Of a DNA stretch of 64,000 nucleotides, positions 42,736 through 52,539 are shown one piece after another. A program made the translations under genes and the position numbers. This DNA is from Bifidobacterium callitrichidarum (GTDB lineage: Bacteria > Actinomycetota > Actinomycetes > Actinomycetales > Bifidobacteriaceae): positions 1 to 64,000 of the forward strand of contig NZ_QFFM01000013.1 of the NCBI RefSeq assembly GCF_003129905.1. Direction: 5' to 3'. How positions within the stretch are numbered: position 1 is the stretch's first letter; the number at the start of each line of letters is the position of its first letter. The notes below the pieces were generated by a model. The model searched no databases. It was given only the letters and a program-made list of their open reading frames with translations, and was not told the DNA's origin.

Positions 42736-45700
42736 CTACTTGCGCGGCTGGGGGCGGTATGCCAGGTCGTCGAGGAGCTGGTTGGCCCACAGGACGATCT
42801 GGTCGGAGTTCATCGGGCCCTGGCCGAGCGAGCCGTTGAAGGGCGCGGGAACCAGCAGCTGGTGGGTGACCGGGCGGTACTGGGTGCCCTTGTAGATGCG
42901 GGCCATGCGCATCTGCACGGATTCGGGCGGGTCGATGCGGCCGATGCGCACGCGGTTGGACTGCGCCAGAATCTCCGAGACGCCGAGCTTGCGGGCTTTG
43001 AACTTCAGACGCGCCACGTCGAACAGGGTCTCGAATTCCACAGGCGGCTTGCCGTAACGGTCGGTGAGCTCCTCCTGAAGGTCCTTCAAGTCGGCCTCGT
43101 TGCGGGCGGAGGCGAGCTTGCGGTACGCCTCCAAACGCAGCTTGTCCGAGTCGATGTACTCCACCGGGATGGACGCCTCGATGGGCAGATCCACGGACAC
43201 GGCGATTGGTTCGACGTTCTCCTCGGGCTCCTTGTACTTCTCCACGGCCTCGGAGACCATGCGCACGTACAGGTCGAAGCCCACGCCCTCGATGTGGCCG
43301 GACTGCTCGTCGCCGAGCAGGTTGCCGGTGCCACGCAGCTCCAGATCCTTCATGGCCACGTCAAAACCGGAGCCAAGCGCGGTGTTCTGTGCGATGGTGG
43401 CGAGTCGGTCGTGTGACTGCTGGGTCATCAGCTTGGCCGGATCGTACAGGAAGTAGGCGTACGCGCGTTCGCGGCCACGGCCCACGCGACCACGCAACTG
43501 GTGCAGCTGGGACAGGCCGAAGCGGTCGGCGTGGTCCACGATCAGCGTGTTGGCGTTGGAGATATCAAGGCCGGTCTCGATGATCGTGGTGCACACGAGC
43601 ACGTCGATGTCGCGATGCCAGAAGTCGCGGATGATCTGGTCGAGCTGCTTCTCCCCCATCTTGCCGTGGGCGATGCCCACCTTGGCCTCGGGTACGAGCG
43701 TGTGAATCTTGTCCGCCACATGCGAGATGTCCTGCACGCGGTTGTGCACGTAGAACACCTGGCCGCCGCGCAGCAGCTCGCGGCGCACGGCCGCGGTGAC
43801 CTGCGCGTCCTCGTAGGCGCCCACGTAGGTGAGCACCGGCAAACGGTCCTCGGGCGGGGTGGCCAGCGTGGACATCTCACGGATGCCGGTCACGGCCATC
43901 TCCAACGTGCGCGGGATAGGCGTGGCGGAGAGCGAGAGCACGTCCACATTGGTACGCAGCGCCTTCAGGGTCTCCTTGTGCTCCACGCCGAAGCGTTGCT
44001 CCTCGTCGATGATCACGAGGCCCAGATCCTTGAACTTGATCTTGGGGTTGAGGAGCTTGTGCGTGCCGATGACCACGTCCACCGTGCCCTCTTCAAGCCC
44101 GGTGATGGTCTCGTTGATCTCCTTGGTGGTCTGGAAGCGGCTCATGGCGGCCACGTTCACCGGGAAGCCCTCGAAGCGTTCGGTGAAGGTCTCGTAGTGC
44201 TGCTGCACGAGCAGCGTGGTGGGCACGAGCACAGCCACCTGCTTGCCGTCCTGCACGGCCTTGAAGGCGGCGCGCACGGCGATTTCGGTCTTGCCGAAGC
44301 CCACGTCGCCGCAGATGAGTCGGTCCATCGGCACGGGCTTCTCCATGTCCGCCTTGACTTCGTCGATGGTGGTGAGCTGGTCGGCGGTCTCCTGGTACGG
44401 GAAGGCGTCCTCCAATTCCTTCTGCCACGGGGTGTCCGGGCTGAAGGCGAATCCGCGGGCGCGCTGGCGGGCGGAGTAGAGCTTGATGAGGTCGTCCGCG
44501 ATCTCGTGGACGTGCTTGCGGGCCTTGGCCTTGGTGGCGGCCCAGTCGGAGCCGCCGAGCTTGTTGAGCTTCGGTGCCTCGGCGCCGATGTACTTGCTGA
44601 CCTGGTCGAGCTGGTCGGTGGGGATGAACAGCTTGTCCGCGGGGGCACCGCGCTTGGAGGGCGCGTATTCGATGACGAGGTATTCGCGGGTGGTGCGGTT
44701 CGCGCCGGTGCCGATGGTGCGTTGGCGCATCTCTACGAACCGGCCGATGCCATGCTGTTCGTGGACCACGTAGTCACCGGCCTTGAGCTCCATGAGGTCG
44801 ATGGCCTTGCGACGGCGTTTCGGCGTCTTGGCCACGGCGACCGCCGAGGTGCGGCCCGTCAGGTCACGTTCGGTCAGCAGCGCGATTTTGGCGGCGTTGT
44901 CCACGAAGCCGTCGATGGCACGGGAGCGGACGGTGTCGAACGTGGCGATGCCGGTGGTGTTGATGGCGCGCTTGAGCCTGGCGAGCGTGCCGGCGGCGGC
45001 CGCGGTGATGGTCACGGCGAATCCGGCGCTGATGAGGCCTTCGATGCCGCGCGTGGCCTTGGCCTCGTCGCCGCGGAATTCGGCCGGGTTCTGCGCGTCG
45101 AGCTGCACATGACCGGGCAGGGTGGCGTCCACGCCGAAGCTGGTGAGACGGATTACGTCATGCTCGGAGTATTCGAGGGCGCTGATGGTCTCCTCGAAGT
45201 CCAGGAAGCTGGCCTCGTCGAAGCTGATGGGTGTGCCGGCGCCGTGGCCGGATGCGGCCACATGCCAGCTGGCGGCGAGGAACTCGTTGGCGGTCTTGGC
45301 CAGGTCCTCGGCGGAGCGGCGTAGTTTTTCGGGGTCGCTGAGCATGATGACGGCGTCCTTGGCCAGCATGGAGCTCACCGGTTCCAGATGGTCCACGAGC
45401 GCGGGCATCAGCGATTCCATGCCTTCCACCGGAATGGCGTTGGCGATGGATTCGAGCATGTCCTCGGCGTTGGGGATGGAGCCGATCAGGGCTTTGGCGC
45501 GTTTGCGTACGGCGTCCGTGAGCTGCAGTTCACGGCAGGCGGTGGCCCAGATGGTCTTGATGCCGTTGCCATAGGTGCGCTGGTCGGATGCGTGGAATTC
45601 CTTGATGGTGTCGATTTCGTCGCCGAAGAACTCGATGCGCACCGGATGCGGCGCGGTGGGCGGGAACACGTCGAGGATGCCGCCGCGCACGGCGAATTCG

Positions 45701-46437
45701 CCGCGGTCCATCACGAGGTCCACGCGCGTGTAGGCGTTCTCGATGAGGCGTTTGGCGGCTTCGTCCAGCGCCAGCTCCTCCCCTACCGTGAAGACGAGCG
45801 GCTCCACGTCGCCCAGTCCTTTGACCACGGGCTGGATGAGGGAGCGCACGGGCATGACGAGGATGCGGATCGGCCCGAACATCGGGTCGTCGGCGCTGGG
45901 GTGCTTGAGCCTGCGGAACACGGCCATGCGGCTGGCCACGGTGTCCGCGCGGGGGCTCAGTCGCTCGTGCGGCAGTGTTTCCCAGGCTTCGAGCTGGGCG
46001 ATGTCGTTTGGGTCGCCGTCATACCAGGAGCGCAGCGCGCCCACGGTCTCCTCGGCTTCGCGACCGGAAGCCACGACGAGCACCACGGGCTTGCCTGCAG
46101 CGGCACGGCCACGATCGTTCTCATCGGCGGAATCCCGACCGCCGATTCCCTGGGCGATGGCGGCGGCGAGCGCCGGACGCAGGCCTTCGGGGATGCCGAC
46201 CGTGATGGATGGGTCGGCGGCGGCCTCCTCGCCGGGCTGCACGTCGCCGGCCGCCACCCTGCGGAATGCGGGATCGCGCAGCACATCGTGCAGGATGCCG
46301 GTAAGCGAGCCGTTGATGGGTTCGCCGTTCAATGCCGCGGCCGAGACCACGGACTGTGCGGATGCGGCGGAGGTGGGGCCAGCCGGCGCGGTCCGGGAGC
46401 CGGCGGAAGCGTATGCAGATGCGGCGTCAGCGGCCAT
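42736..46437 (-). CDS. mfd: Transcription-repair coupling factor
   Basis: ATP-dependent translocase that removes RNA polymerase stalled at lesions and recruits UvrA. It has 1233 residues. The order is: UvrB-like N-terminal region; CarD-like RNAP-interaction domain (DYVVHEQHGIGRFVEM, near 560); RecG-like helicase with Walker A ICGDVGFGKTEIAV, DEEQ box VIIDEEQRFGVEHKE and SATPIPRTL; a TRG region; and a C-terminal regulatory domain. The first ~40 residues form a variable Ala/Ser-rich extension. Its start overlaps the stop of pth by 11 nt. Confidence 0.97.
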   Translation of the reverse strand: MAADAASAYASAGSRTAPAGPTSAASAQSVVSAAALNGEPINGSLTGILHDVLRDPAFRRVAAGDVQPGEEAAADPSITVGIPEGLRPALAAAIAQGIGGRDSADENDRGRAAAGKPVVLVVASGREAEETVGALRSWYDGDPNDIAQLEAWETLPHERLSPRADTVASRMAVFRRLKHPSADDPMFGPIRILVMPVRSLIQPVVKGLGDVEPLVFTVGEELALDEAAKRLIENAYTRVDLVMDRGEFAVRGGILDVFPPTAPHPVRIEFFGDEIDTIKEFHASDQRTYGNGIKTIWATACRELQLTDAVRKRAKALIGSIPNAEDMLESIANAIPVEGMESLMPALVDHLEPVSSMLAKDAVIMLSDPEKLRRSAEDLAKTANEFLAASWHVAASGHGAGTPISFDEASFLDFEETISALEYSEHDVIRLTSFGVDATLPGHVQLDAQNPAEFRGDEAKATRGIEGLISAGFAVTITAAAAGTLARLKRAINTTGIATFDTVRSRAIDGFVDNAAKIALLTERDLTGRTSAVAVAKTPKRRRKAIDLMELKAGDYVVHEQHGIGRFVEMRQRTIGTGANRTTREYLVIEYAPSKRGAPADKLFIPTDQLDQVSKYIGAEAPKLNKLGGSDWAATKAKARKHVHEIADDLIKLYSARQRARGFAFSPDTPWQKELEDAFPYQETADQLTTIDEVKADMEKPVPMDRLICGDVGFGKTEIAVRAAFKAVQDGKQVAVLVPTTLLVQQHYETFTERFEGFPVNVAAMSRFQTTKEINETITGLEEGTVDVVIGTHKLLNPKIKFKDLGLVIIDEEQRFGVEHKETLKALRTNVDVLSLSATPIPRTLEMAVTGIREMSTLATPPEDRLPVLTYVGAYEDAQVTAAVRRELLRGGQVFYVHNRVQDISHVADKIHTLVPEAKVGIAHGKMGEKQLDQIIRDFWHRDIDVLVCTTIIETGLDISNANTLIVDHADRFGLSQLHQLRGRVGRGRERAYAYFLYDPAKLMTQQSHDRLATIAQNTALGSGFDVAMKDLELRGTGNLLGDEQSGHIEGVGFDLYVRMVSEAVEKYKEPEENVEPIAVSVDLPIEASIPVEYIDSDKLRLEAYRKLASARNEADLKDLQEELTDRYGKPPVEFETLFDVARLKFKARKLGVSEILAQSNRVRIGRIDPPESVQMRMARIYKGTQYRPVTHQLLVPAPFNGSLGQGPMNSDQIVLWANQLLDDLAYRPQPRK

Positions 46438-47026
46438 TGAACATCTCCTGGGTCTTGGCCAGACCCTTGAAGATGATATCCTCGGCGGCGTCGGCGCCGT
46501 CGGCCAGGAATTCGGGCAGCTGCTTGCGCTGGTCGGGGCCGAAGCCGCCGAGCACCCAGTTCACGGTGTTATCGTGCGCGTTGGGGCCGCGCTTGGCATG
46601 GCCCACGCCCATGCGTACGCGCGCGTACTTCGGCGTGCCCAGGGAGCGGTCGATGGACTTGATGCCGTTGTGGCCGCCCGCGGAGCCGCCGGCCTTGACC
46701 TTGATGCGGCCGAATTCCAAATCCATGTCGTCGTGGATCACCACGATGTGGTCCGGTTCGATCTGGTAGTAGGCAGAGATGGAGGCCACGGCGTTGCCGG
46801 AGTCGTTCATGTAGGTCAGCGGCTTGGCCAGGAAGAACTTGACGGTGCGACCCTCGAGGTTCATGGCGCCCTTGCCGAGCATGGCCAGGCCCTTATGGTC
46901 GGCGAAGTTCACCGACCAGCGTTCGGCCAGCAGGTCGGCGGTCATGAAGCCCATGTTGTGCCGGGTGTCCTCATACTTCTTGCCGGGGTTGCCCAGGCCC
47001 ACGATCAGCCAGAAATCCGATGCCAT
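46427..47026 (-). CDS. pth: Peptidyl-tRNA hydrolase
   Basis: Releases tRNA from peptidyl-tRNAs that drop off the ribosome. The 199 residues carry LIVGLGNPGKKYEDTRHNMGF (catalytic His), LAKPLTYMNDSG (Asn), VVIHDDMDLEFG (Asp) and GGSAGGHNGIKSI (Asn). Length is normal. It overlaps the downstream mfd start by 11 nt (46427-46437), so mfd translation is probably coupled to it. GGAGCGGATATGG upstream gives a ribosome-binding site. Confidence 0.97.
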   Translation of the reverse strand: MASDFWLIVGLGNPGKKYEDTRHNMGFMTADLLAERWSVNFADHKGLAMLGKGAMNLEGRTVKFFLAKPLTYMNDSGNAVASISAYYQIEPDHIVVIHDDMDLEFGRIKVKAGGSAGGHNGIKSIDRSLGTPKYARVRMGVGHAKRGPNAHDNTVNWVLGGFGPDQRKQLPEFLADGADAAEDIIFKGLAKTQEMFNGR

Positions 47027-47092
47027 ATCCGCTCCTTTACTCGGTCAAACCGTACAGATTGTACTCAACGCCGCAGTCAAGGCCGTGTATGG

Positions 47093-47617
47093 TCACAGGT
47101 CCAGGTACCAGTAGGACATGTCACGCATGGTGCCGGTGGAGTCGGTGGCGGCAGCGGGCATGAGGCCGAAGCGGGTGAAGCCGAAACGTTTCATCAGGGC
47201 GATGGAGCCGGCGTTGTCCGCGAAGATGATGCCGCAGGCCTTGCGCATGCGGCGGGCGCGCGCCTCGTCCAGCAGCTTGTCCAGCAGGAACGTGCCCGCT
47301 CCCCGGCCCTGCCATGCGGGGTCGATGTAGTAGGCCAGATCGGTGACACCGTCGTAGCCGGCGCGGTCGTAGAAGACGGAGAGCGCGCCGAAGCCGACGA
47401 CCTGCGGGGCGGCGTCCGTCTCTTCGCCCGTTTCTCCGGTTGATTCCACCACGAAGACGCCGTACGGGGGCTTGTGTGATTCCACCCAGTCGCGGCGCTG
47501 GTCGAGGGTGCGTGGCGTGAGGTCGGCGGTGGAGCCGCCGGCGATGACGGAAGCGTTGTAGATGTCGGTGATGGGCTGGACGTCCCGCGGCTCGGCGGGA
47601 CGGAATACGAATGGCAT
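47093..47617 (-). CDS. GNAT family N-acetyltransferase
   Basis: A 174-residue acetyl-CoA-dependent acyltransferase. It opens FRPAEPRDVQPITDIYNASV, like the phosphinothricin/methionine-sulfone acetyltransferase branch. The CoA-binding motif is DPAWQGRGAGTFLLDKLLDEAR near 105-125, and FADNAGSIALMKRFGFTRFG follows. Substrate unknown; amino-acid analogues are typical for this branch. It lies between UPF0182 and pth on the same strand. Confidence 0.88.
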   Translation of the reverse strand: MPFVFRPAEPRDVQPITDIYNASVIAGGSTADLTPRTLDQRRDWVESHKPPYGVFVVESTGETGEETDAAPQVVGFGALSVFYDRAGYDGVTDLAYYIDPAWQGRGAGTFLLDKLLDEARARRMRKACGIIFADNAGSIALMKRFGFTRFGLMPAAATDSTGTMRDMSYWYLDL

Positions 47618-47637
47618 GGAAATCCTTGGTGATATGC

Positions 47638-47673
47638 GTGTGGCCCGTCCTCAGATGCGAGGACGGGCCACAC
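47638..47673 (-). terminator. UPF0182 gene terminator
   Basis: GTGTGGCCCGTCCTC-agatgc-GAGGACGGGCCACAC, a perfect 15-bp stem 11 nt after the UPF0182 stop, without a T run. Confidence 0.7.
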
Positions 47674-47683
47674 GGTCGTTGGG

Positions 47684-50600
47684 CTACTTGTCGAGTTCGA
47701 GGGCCCTGTTGAGGGCGTCCTCAAGCTCCTGCTGCGCCTTGCCGTAGGCGGTCCAGTCGCCGTTCTTCATGGCGGACTGGCTGTCCTTCATGGCCTGCGC
47801 GGCGTCTTCAAGCGCCTGCTGGAGTTCGGGGCTGGCCGTCGTGCCGGAGGAACCAGACGAAGTGCCGGAGTCGCCACCGTTCTGGTCGGACTTGCCCTGG
47901 TCGCCGGACTGGCCGGACGAATCGGACTTATCCGACTTGTCGCCGTCGGACGAACCAGTCGAACCGGAACCGTTCTGGCCGGACGAATCCGAGCCTCCCG
48001 CGTTCTGCGCGTCGCCCGCGGCCGCGCCGGAGTCGCCGCCGAACACCTGATCCAGCGCCTCGTCGAGCGTGTCCGCGAAGCCCACCTGGTCACCGAAGGC
48101 CACCAGCGTCTTCTTGAGCAGCGGGAAGGACGTGGCACCCGAGGACTTCACGTACACGGGCTGCACGTACACCAGGCCGCCGCCGAGCGGCAGGGTCAGG
48201 AGGTTGCCTCGCACCACCTGCGTGTCGCCGGACTGCAGGAGGTTGAGCTCCTTGGACACGTCCGCGTTGGCGTTGAAGTTGTTCTGCGCCTGGCCGGGGC
48301 CGGGCACGTTGGAGTCCTTGGGCAGCTCTTGCAATCTCAGGGTGCCGTAGTTCGGCCCGATCTTGCCTTTCTCGCTGCCCGCGTCCGAATCGACCGAGAG
48401 GAATCCTGTGAGGATCTCACGGGTGGACTGGCCGGCCGGGATGTACGTGGAGGTCAGCGAGAAGATAGGCTCCTCGGTGCCGCCGGTCTGCAAGGTCAGG
48501 TAGTAGGGCGGCTGCAGGATGTCCTGATCCTGCTGGGCCTGGGATTCGGTGGGATCCACTGGCGTCTGCCAGAAGTCCTCGCCGGAGTAGTACTGGTTGG
48601 CGGAGGTGACGTGGTACTTGGACAGCAGGTTGCGCTGCACCTTGAACAGGCCCTCCGGGTAGCGCAGGTGGCTCATGAGGTCGCCGGAGATCTCACTCAG
48701 CTGGTGGTACTGGCCGGGGAAGATCTGCTCCCAGGCCTTGATCACCGGGTCGGAAGTGTCCCACACGTACAGATCCACGGAACCGTCGTAGGCATCCACG
48801 GTGGCCTTGACCGAGTTGCGGATGTAGTTGGCCTGCTGCGAGCCCAAGGAGGAGACCGTGTCCGAGGAGACGGTGGTGGAATCCTGGGTGGAGGTGCCGA
48901 GGTTGGTCATCTGCGAGTACGGGTAGGCGTCGGAGGTGGTGTAGCCGTCCACGATCCACTTGACGCGGCCGTCCACCACCGCCGGGTAGACACGGCCGTC
49001 GAGCGTGAGGTACGGCGCGACCTTGGCCACGCGCTCCTTCGGGGAGCGGTCGTAGAGAATCTGCGAGGCGCTGGTCACACGGTCGGAGAAGAGGATCTGG
49101 TCCGAGCCGAAGCGAATCGCGTAGAGGATGCGGGCGAACAGGTTGCCCACGGACGGACCGCCGTTGCCCTTGAAGGTGGTCAGGGCACCTTCGGAACCGG
49201 TCGGATAGTCGAACTCCCAGGCCTGCGTGCCCTCGGGCGCGCCGACGATGGAGTATTCGGTGGTGTTCGGGGAGAAGTAGATGCGCGGCTCGTACTTCTC
49301 GGAGTCGGTGAGCTTGCCCTGGGTGGGGATGCCGGATTCGAAGAACTCCGGCTGGCCGTCCGCGGTCACCTTGTTGCCGTAGGCGGCCACGATGCCGTAG
49401 CCGTGCGTGTAGACGGTATGGTCGTTGACCCAGTTGCGGTTGTCGTTGCCGTCGAGGTCCAGCTCGCGGGCGGCGATCACGGTGTCCTGGGAGACGCCGT
49501 CGATGTCGTACTTGTCCACGGCGAGCGTGTCCGCGAAGGTGTAGTACTGCTTGGACTGCTGGAGCTGCTTGAACGTGGGGCTGACCACCTGCGGGTCGAG
49601 CAGTCGGATCTGCGCGGTGGTGTCCGCCTCCTTGGCCAGGGCCCCCTGCTCGCCCTTGTTGGTCACCTTGTACTGCTCGGTCTTGAGCTTGTCGAGGCCG
49701 TAGGCGGCGCGGGTGGCGTCGATGTTGCGCTGGATGTAGGTGGATTCCATCTCCTGCGCGTTCGGGTTCACGCGGAAGCGCTGGAGCAGCACCGGCCATG
49801 CCACGGTGAGCACCATGCCCACCACCACGGTGGCGGCGATGGCCACCACCGGCACACGCCAGGCCCTGAGGGCGGCGGAGGCGCGCACGCCGAGCGGCGC
49901 CTGGCCTTCGAGCGCATGCGAGCGCATGAGCCACACACCCAGCACCACACCGAGGATGGCGGTCAGGGCGGCCATGATGAAGGTGACCGGGATGTTGGCG
50001 TGCACGGCGGTGTAGGAGGCGCCGGTGATGCGCGAACCCTGCACGGTGAGCTGATCGAACACGCCGATGACCTGGCGCACCGCCCAGGCGAACATGTTGA
50101 GCATCAGCCAGATGCCGAGCTGGCGGCGGCAACGCTTGGTGATGGCGAAGAGGCCCCGGCCGTTGACCGGCATGGTGATACGGATGCCGCCCATGAGCAC
50201 ATGCGTGATGAGCGAGAAGATGAGGCCCACGCCCAGCAGCATGGACACTGCGGCGAGCACGAGCTTCAAGCCCGGCAATACGAATACGTAGAAGCCGTTG
50301 TCCAAGCCGAACTGCGGGTCGGTGGTGCCGAAGCTCTGCGCGTTGAACATGAGCAGGATCTCGCTCCAGTTGGCGTTGAACTGCGCGCCGAACACCACGC
50401 CCACGATGAGCGAGACGCCGGCGGCCACACGGCGCGCGGTCTTGGAGCTGAAGGATTTGGCCACTTCGATGACGTCGCCGTTGATGCGGATGGTGGAGCC
50501 GTCCGCCGCGTCCGGACGGGCGCGGATTGCCAGCCACGCGGACACGAAGCCGGTCAGCGCCATGAGCAGCGCGTACGCCACCCACAGGCCCACCTTGACG

Positions 50601-50983
50601 CCGAGCTGGGTCCAGACCACGGACTGGAAGCCGAGCTGGCCATACCACATGAGGTCGGTGATGAAGCGGGACAGGGCGAAGAACAGGCTCACGGCGATGA
50701 CCAGCGCGAGCACTATGCCGAGCATGATCTTGGTGCCGCGAGAGCTCTGGGTGTTGCGCGGGCGCCCGCCGGACGGCCGGTTGGTCAGGCGCGGGTTCGC
50801 GGGTCCGTGCGGCGGCCGGCCGGAGCCGGACTGGCTGGAAGCATTGGCGTTGCCGCCGTTTGCGGGGCCGTCCCCATCGGCCTCGACATTGAGAATGATC
50901 GGATCGTCATCGCCGGACTTGCCGCGGTGGCCGTCGCCGTCACCGTTGCCGAACAGTATTGAGAAAGGATCGTTGAAAGACAT
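47684..50983 (-). CDS. UPF0182 family large membrane protein
   Basis: A 1099-residue actinobacterial protein of unknown biochemical function. After a disordered, acidic N-terminus come seven hydrophobic helices between about 95 and 430. A large extracytoplasmic domain follows (about 440-970), with family strings such as YIQRNIDATRAAYGL, YIRNSVKATVDAYDGSVDLYVWD and LRYPEGLFKVQRNLLSKYHV. The C-terminal ~130 residues are a Ser/Gly/Asp-rich stretch ending in a helical segment (LEDAAQAMKDSQSAMKNGDW), which is common in the family. It is monocistronic by appearance. The divergent gene is the GH3 protein. Confidence 0.92.
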   Translation of the reverse strand: MSFNDPFSILFGNGDGDGHRGKSGDDDPIILNVEADGDGPANGGNANASSQSGSGRPPHGPANPRLTNRPSGGRPRNTQSSRGTKIMLGIVLALVIAVSLFFALSRFITDLMWYGQLGFQSVVWTQLGVKVGLWVAYALLMALTGFVSAWLAIRARPDAADGSTIRINGDVIEVAKSFSSKTARRVAAGVSLIVGVVFGAQFNANWSEILLMFNAQSFGTTDPQFGLDNGFYVFVLPGLKLVLAAVSMLLGVGLIFSLITHVLMGGIRITMPVNGRGLFAITKRCRRQLGIWLMLNMFAWAVRQVIGVFDQLTVQGSRITGASYTAVHANIPVTFIMAALTAILGVVLGVWLMRSHALEGQAPLGVRASAALRAWRVPVVAIAATVVVGMVLTVAWPVLLQRFRVNPNAQEMESTYIQRNIDATRAAYGLDKLKTEQYKVTNKGEQGALAKEADTTAQIRLLDPQVVSPTFKQLQQSKQYYTFADTLAVDKYDIDGVSQDTVIAARELDLDGNDNRNWVNDHTVYTHGYGIVAAYGNKVTADGQPEFFESGIPTQGKLTDSEKYEPRIYFSPNTTEYSIVGAPEGTQAWEFDYPTGSEGALTTFKGNGGPSVGNLFARILYAIRFGSDQILFSDRVTSASQILYDRSPKERVAKVAPYLTLDGRVYPAVVDGRVKWIVDGYTTSDAYPYSQMTNLGTSTQDSTTVSSDTVSSLGSQQANYIRNSVKATVDAYDGSVDLYVWDTSDPVIKAWEQIFPGQYHQLSEISGDLMSHLRYPEGLFKVQRNLLSKYHVTSANQYYSGEDFWQTPVDPTESQAQQDQDILQPPYYLTLQTGGTEEPIFSLTSTYIPAGQSTREILTGFLSVDSDAGSEKGKIGPNYGTLRLQELPKDSNVPGPGQAQNNFNANADVSKELNLLQSGDTQVVRGNLLTLPLGGGLVYVQPVYVKSSGATSFPLLKKTLVAFGDQVGFADTLDEALDQVFGGDSGAAAGDAQNAGGSDSSGQNGSGSTGSSDGDKSDKSDSSGQSGDQGKSDQNGGDSGTSSGSSGTTASPELQQALEDAAQAMKDSQSAMKNGDWTAYGKAQQELEDALNRALELDK

Positions 50984-51088
50984 GTTCCCAGCCTACCGGC
51001 AGCCAAGGAAGGGTGATTATGCCGCCAGCGCACAGGTGATTCGCAGGAAACACAATATCGGAACATACCCTGTCATAGGCTTGGAGGC

Positions 51089-52393
51089 ATGAGAAGAGAA
51101 CGTCCGCAACATCTGCATGCCTCCCACGCCGCGTCCAAGGCCTCCCATATCGGCACGGTGGTCGTGGCCGTGATCTGCGTGCTGGTCCTGGCCCTGGCCG
51201 GCACGGTGGCCTATGGATGGCATACCGGCGCGTTCGATTTCCTGCACGGCTCCGGCGCGGCCGGTGGCGGCAACGGCACGCAGCAGTCCGCCACGGGCAC
51301 GCAAAAGCAATCGCAGACGCTCAATCGCAAGGACTCCCCCAAGCCCGACGATTCCGCCGCCGCCCGGGCCCGGAAGCTGGTCTCCTCGATGTCGCTCGGC
51401 GAGCGCGTGGGCCAGCTGGTGATGGTGCCGTTGTTCGCCGGCACCGACCCGTCCTCGCTGGCCTCGACCATTCAGAACGACCATGCCGGTTCCGTGCTCA
51501 TCATCGGCAACTGGACCGGCGGCACCGCGAACGTTAAGGCTGCGGTCGACCAGTTGCAGGGATACGCGCCGGACGGCAACGGACTCATCATCGCCACCGA
51601 TCAGGAGGGCGGTCAGGTACAGCATCTGACCGGCACCGGGTTCGATACGATGCCCTCGGCCGTCGAACAGGGCGCGATGACCACCGATCAGCTGCGCGCC
51701 TCCGCCAAGGTGTGGGGTTCGCAGCTGGCGTCCGCCGGCGTGAACGTCAATCTGGCGCCGGTGCTGGGCACGGTGACGGTGAATCGCGCCTCGAACGCCC
51801 CGATCGGCGCGCTGAACCGTGATTTCGGTCTGGACGCCGCCGGCAACGCCGCTCATGGCGTGGCGTTCATCCAAGGTATGAAGGACGCCTCTGTGCAGAC
51901 GTCGGTCAAGCATTATCCCGGTCTGGGCGCGGTGACCGGCAACACCGATTTCACCTCGCAGGGCATCCTCGACACCACCACCGCGTTGGGCGGCGATGAG
52001 ATCGGCGCGTTCGACACGGCCATCAAGCAGGCCGACCCGGCGATGGTGATGATGTCGCTGGCCACGTATCAGGCCATCGATCCGAACAATCCCGCGGTGT
52101 TCTCGTCCGCGCTCATCACCGACCACCTGCGCGGCGAACTGGGCTATGACGGCGTGGTGGCCTCCGATTCGCTGTCCGCCGAGGCGCTGAGCGGCTACGC
52201 TGCCACGCAGTTGGGCGTGAAGATGATTGATGCGGGTGCCGACCTGGCCTGCATCGGTCAGGTGGAGTATGTGGAGCCGATTTTGCAAGGTCTCAACACG
52301 CAGGCCTCGGCAGATGAGGCGTTCGCCAAGAAGGTCACGGAATCCGCGGTGCGCGTGATGACGTTGAAGATCGAAATGGGATTGGTGAAGTAG
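51089..52393 (+). CDS. Membrane-anchored glycoside hydrolase family 3 protein (NagZ-like)
   Basis: Probable extracellular beta-N-acetylhexosaminidase acting on peptidoglycan-derived sugars. The 434 residues hold a basic N-terminus, a transmembrane or signal helix at about 23-46, a linker, then the GH3 TIM barrel. Motifs are SSMSLGERVGQLVMVP, IATDQEGGQVQHL, LAPVLGTVTVNR...NAPIGALNRDFG, VKHYPGLGAVTGNTDF and the nucleophile string VVASDSLSAEAL. The KHFPGHG...DSH loop of E. coli/Bacillus NagZ is altered (no His dyad), as in some actinobacterial relatives. GGAGG lies only 1 nt before the ATG. Confidence 0.87.
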   Translation: MRRERPQHLHASHAASKASHIGTVVVAVICVLVLALAGTVAYGWHTGAFDFLHGSGAAGGGNGTQQSATGTQKQSQTLNRKDSPKPDDSAAARARKLVSSMSLGERVGQLVMVPLFAGTDPSSLASTIQNDHAGSVLIIGNWTGGTANVKAAVDQLQGYAPDGNGLIIATDQEGGQVQHLTGTGFDTMPSAVEQGAMTTDQLRASAKVWGSQLASAGVNVNLAPVLGTVTVNRASNAPIGALNRDFGLDAAGNAAHGVAFIQGMKDASVQTSVKHYPGLGAVTGNTDFTSQGILDTTTALGGDEIGAFDTAIKQADPAMVMMSLATYQAIDPNNPAVFSSALITDHLRGELGYDGVVASDSLSAEALSGYAATQLGVKMIDAGADLACIGQVEYVEPILQGLNTQASADEAFAKKVTESAVRVMTLKIEMGLVK

Positions 52394-52463
52394 CGGCAAT
52401 AGCGGCGGAAGAACCGGAACGCGACAGCCTCACGCTTTTCCGCAAGCCCTGATTACGTAATCC

Positions 52464-52521
52464 GTTGCGCGGAGGCCGGGGCGGGGCGCACCCCGCCCCC
52501 CCCCCCCGGCCCCCGCGCAAC
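52464..52521. terminator. G+C hairpin with a 12-C tract between GH3 and nadD
   Basis: GTTGCGCGG pairs with CCGCGCAAC (9 bp), and GGGGCGGGG pairs with CCCCGCCCC around loop CGCA. A run of 12 C (52496-52507) leaves about eight unpaired bases. It lies between convergent genes, so it is probably a bidirectional terminator. Confidence 0.65.
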
Positions 52522-52539
52522 TTATTCCGTTTGAATCCA

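Noticed and set aside
43501-45324. 607-codon plus-strand frame opposite mfd
   Set aside because: Antisense shadow; the mfd frame carries the conserved helicase motifs.
48329-50962. 877-codon open frame antisense to the UPF0182 gene
   Set aside because: Same shadow pattern; Val/Gly/Glu/His repeats without a motif and no ribosome-binding site.
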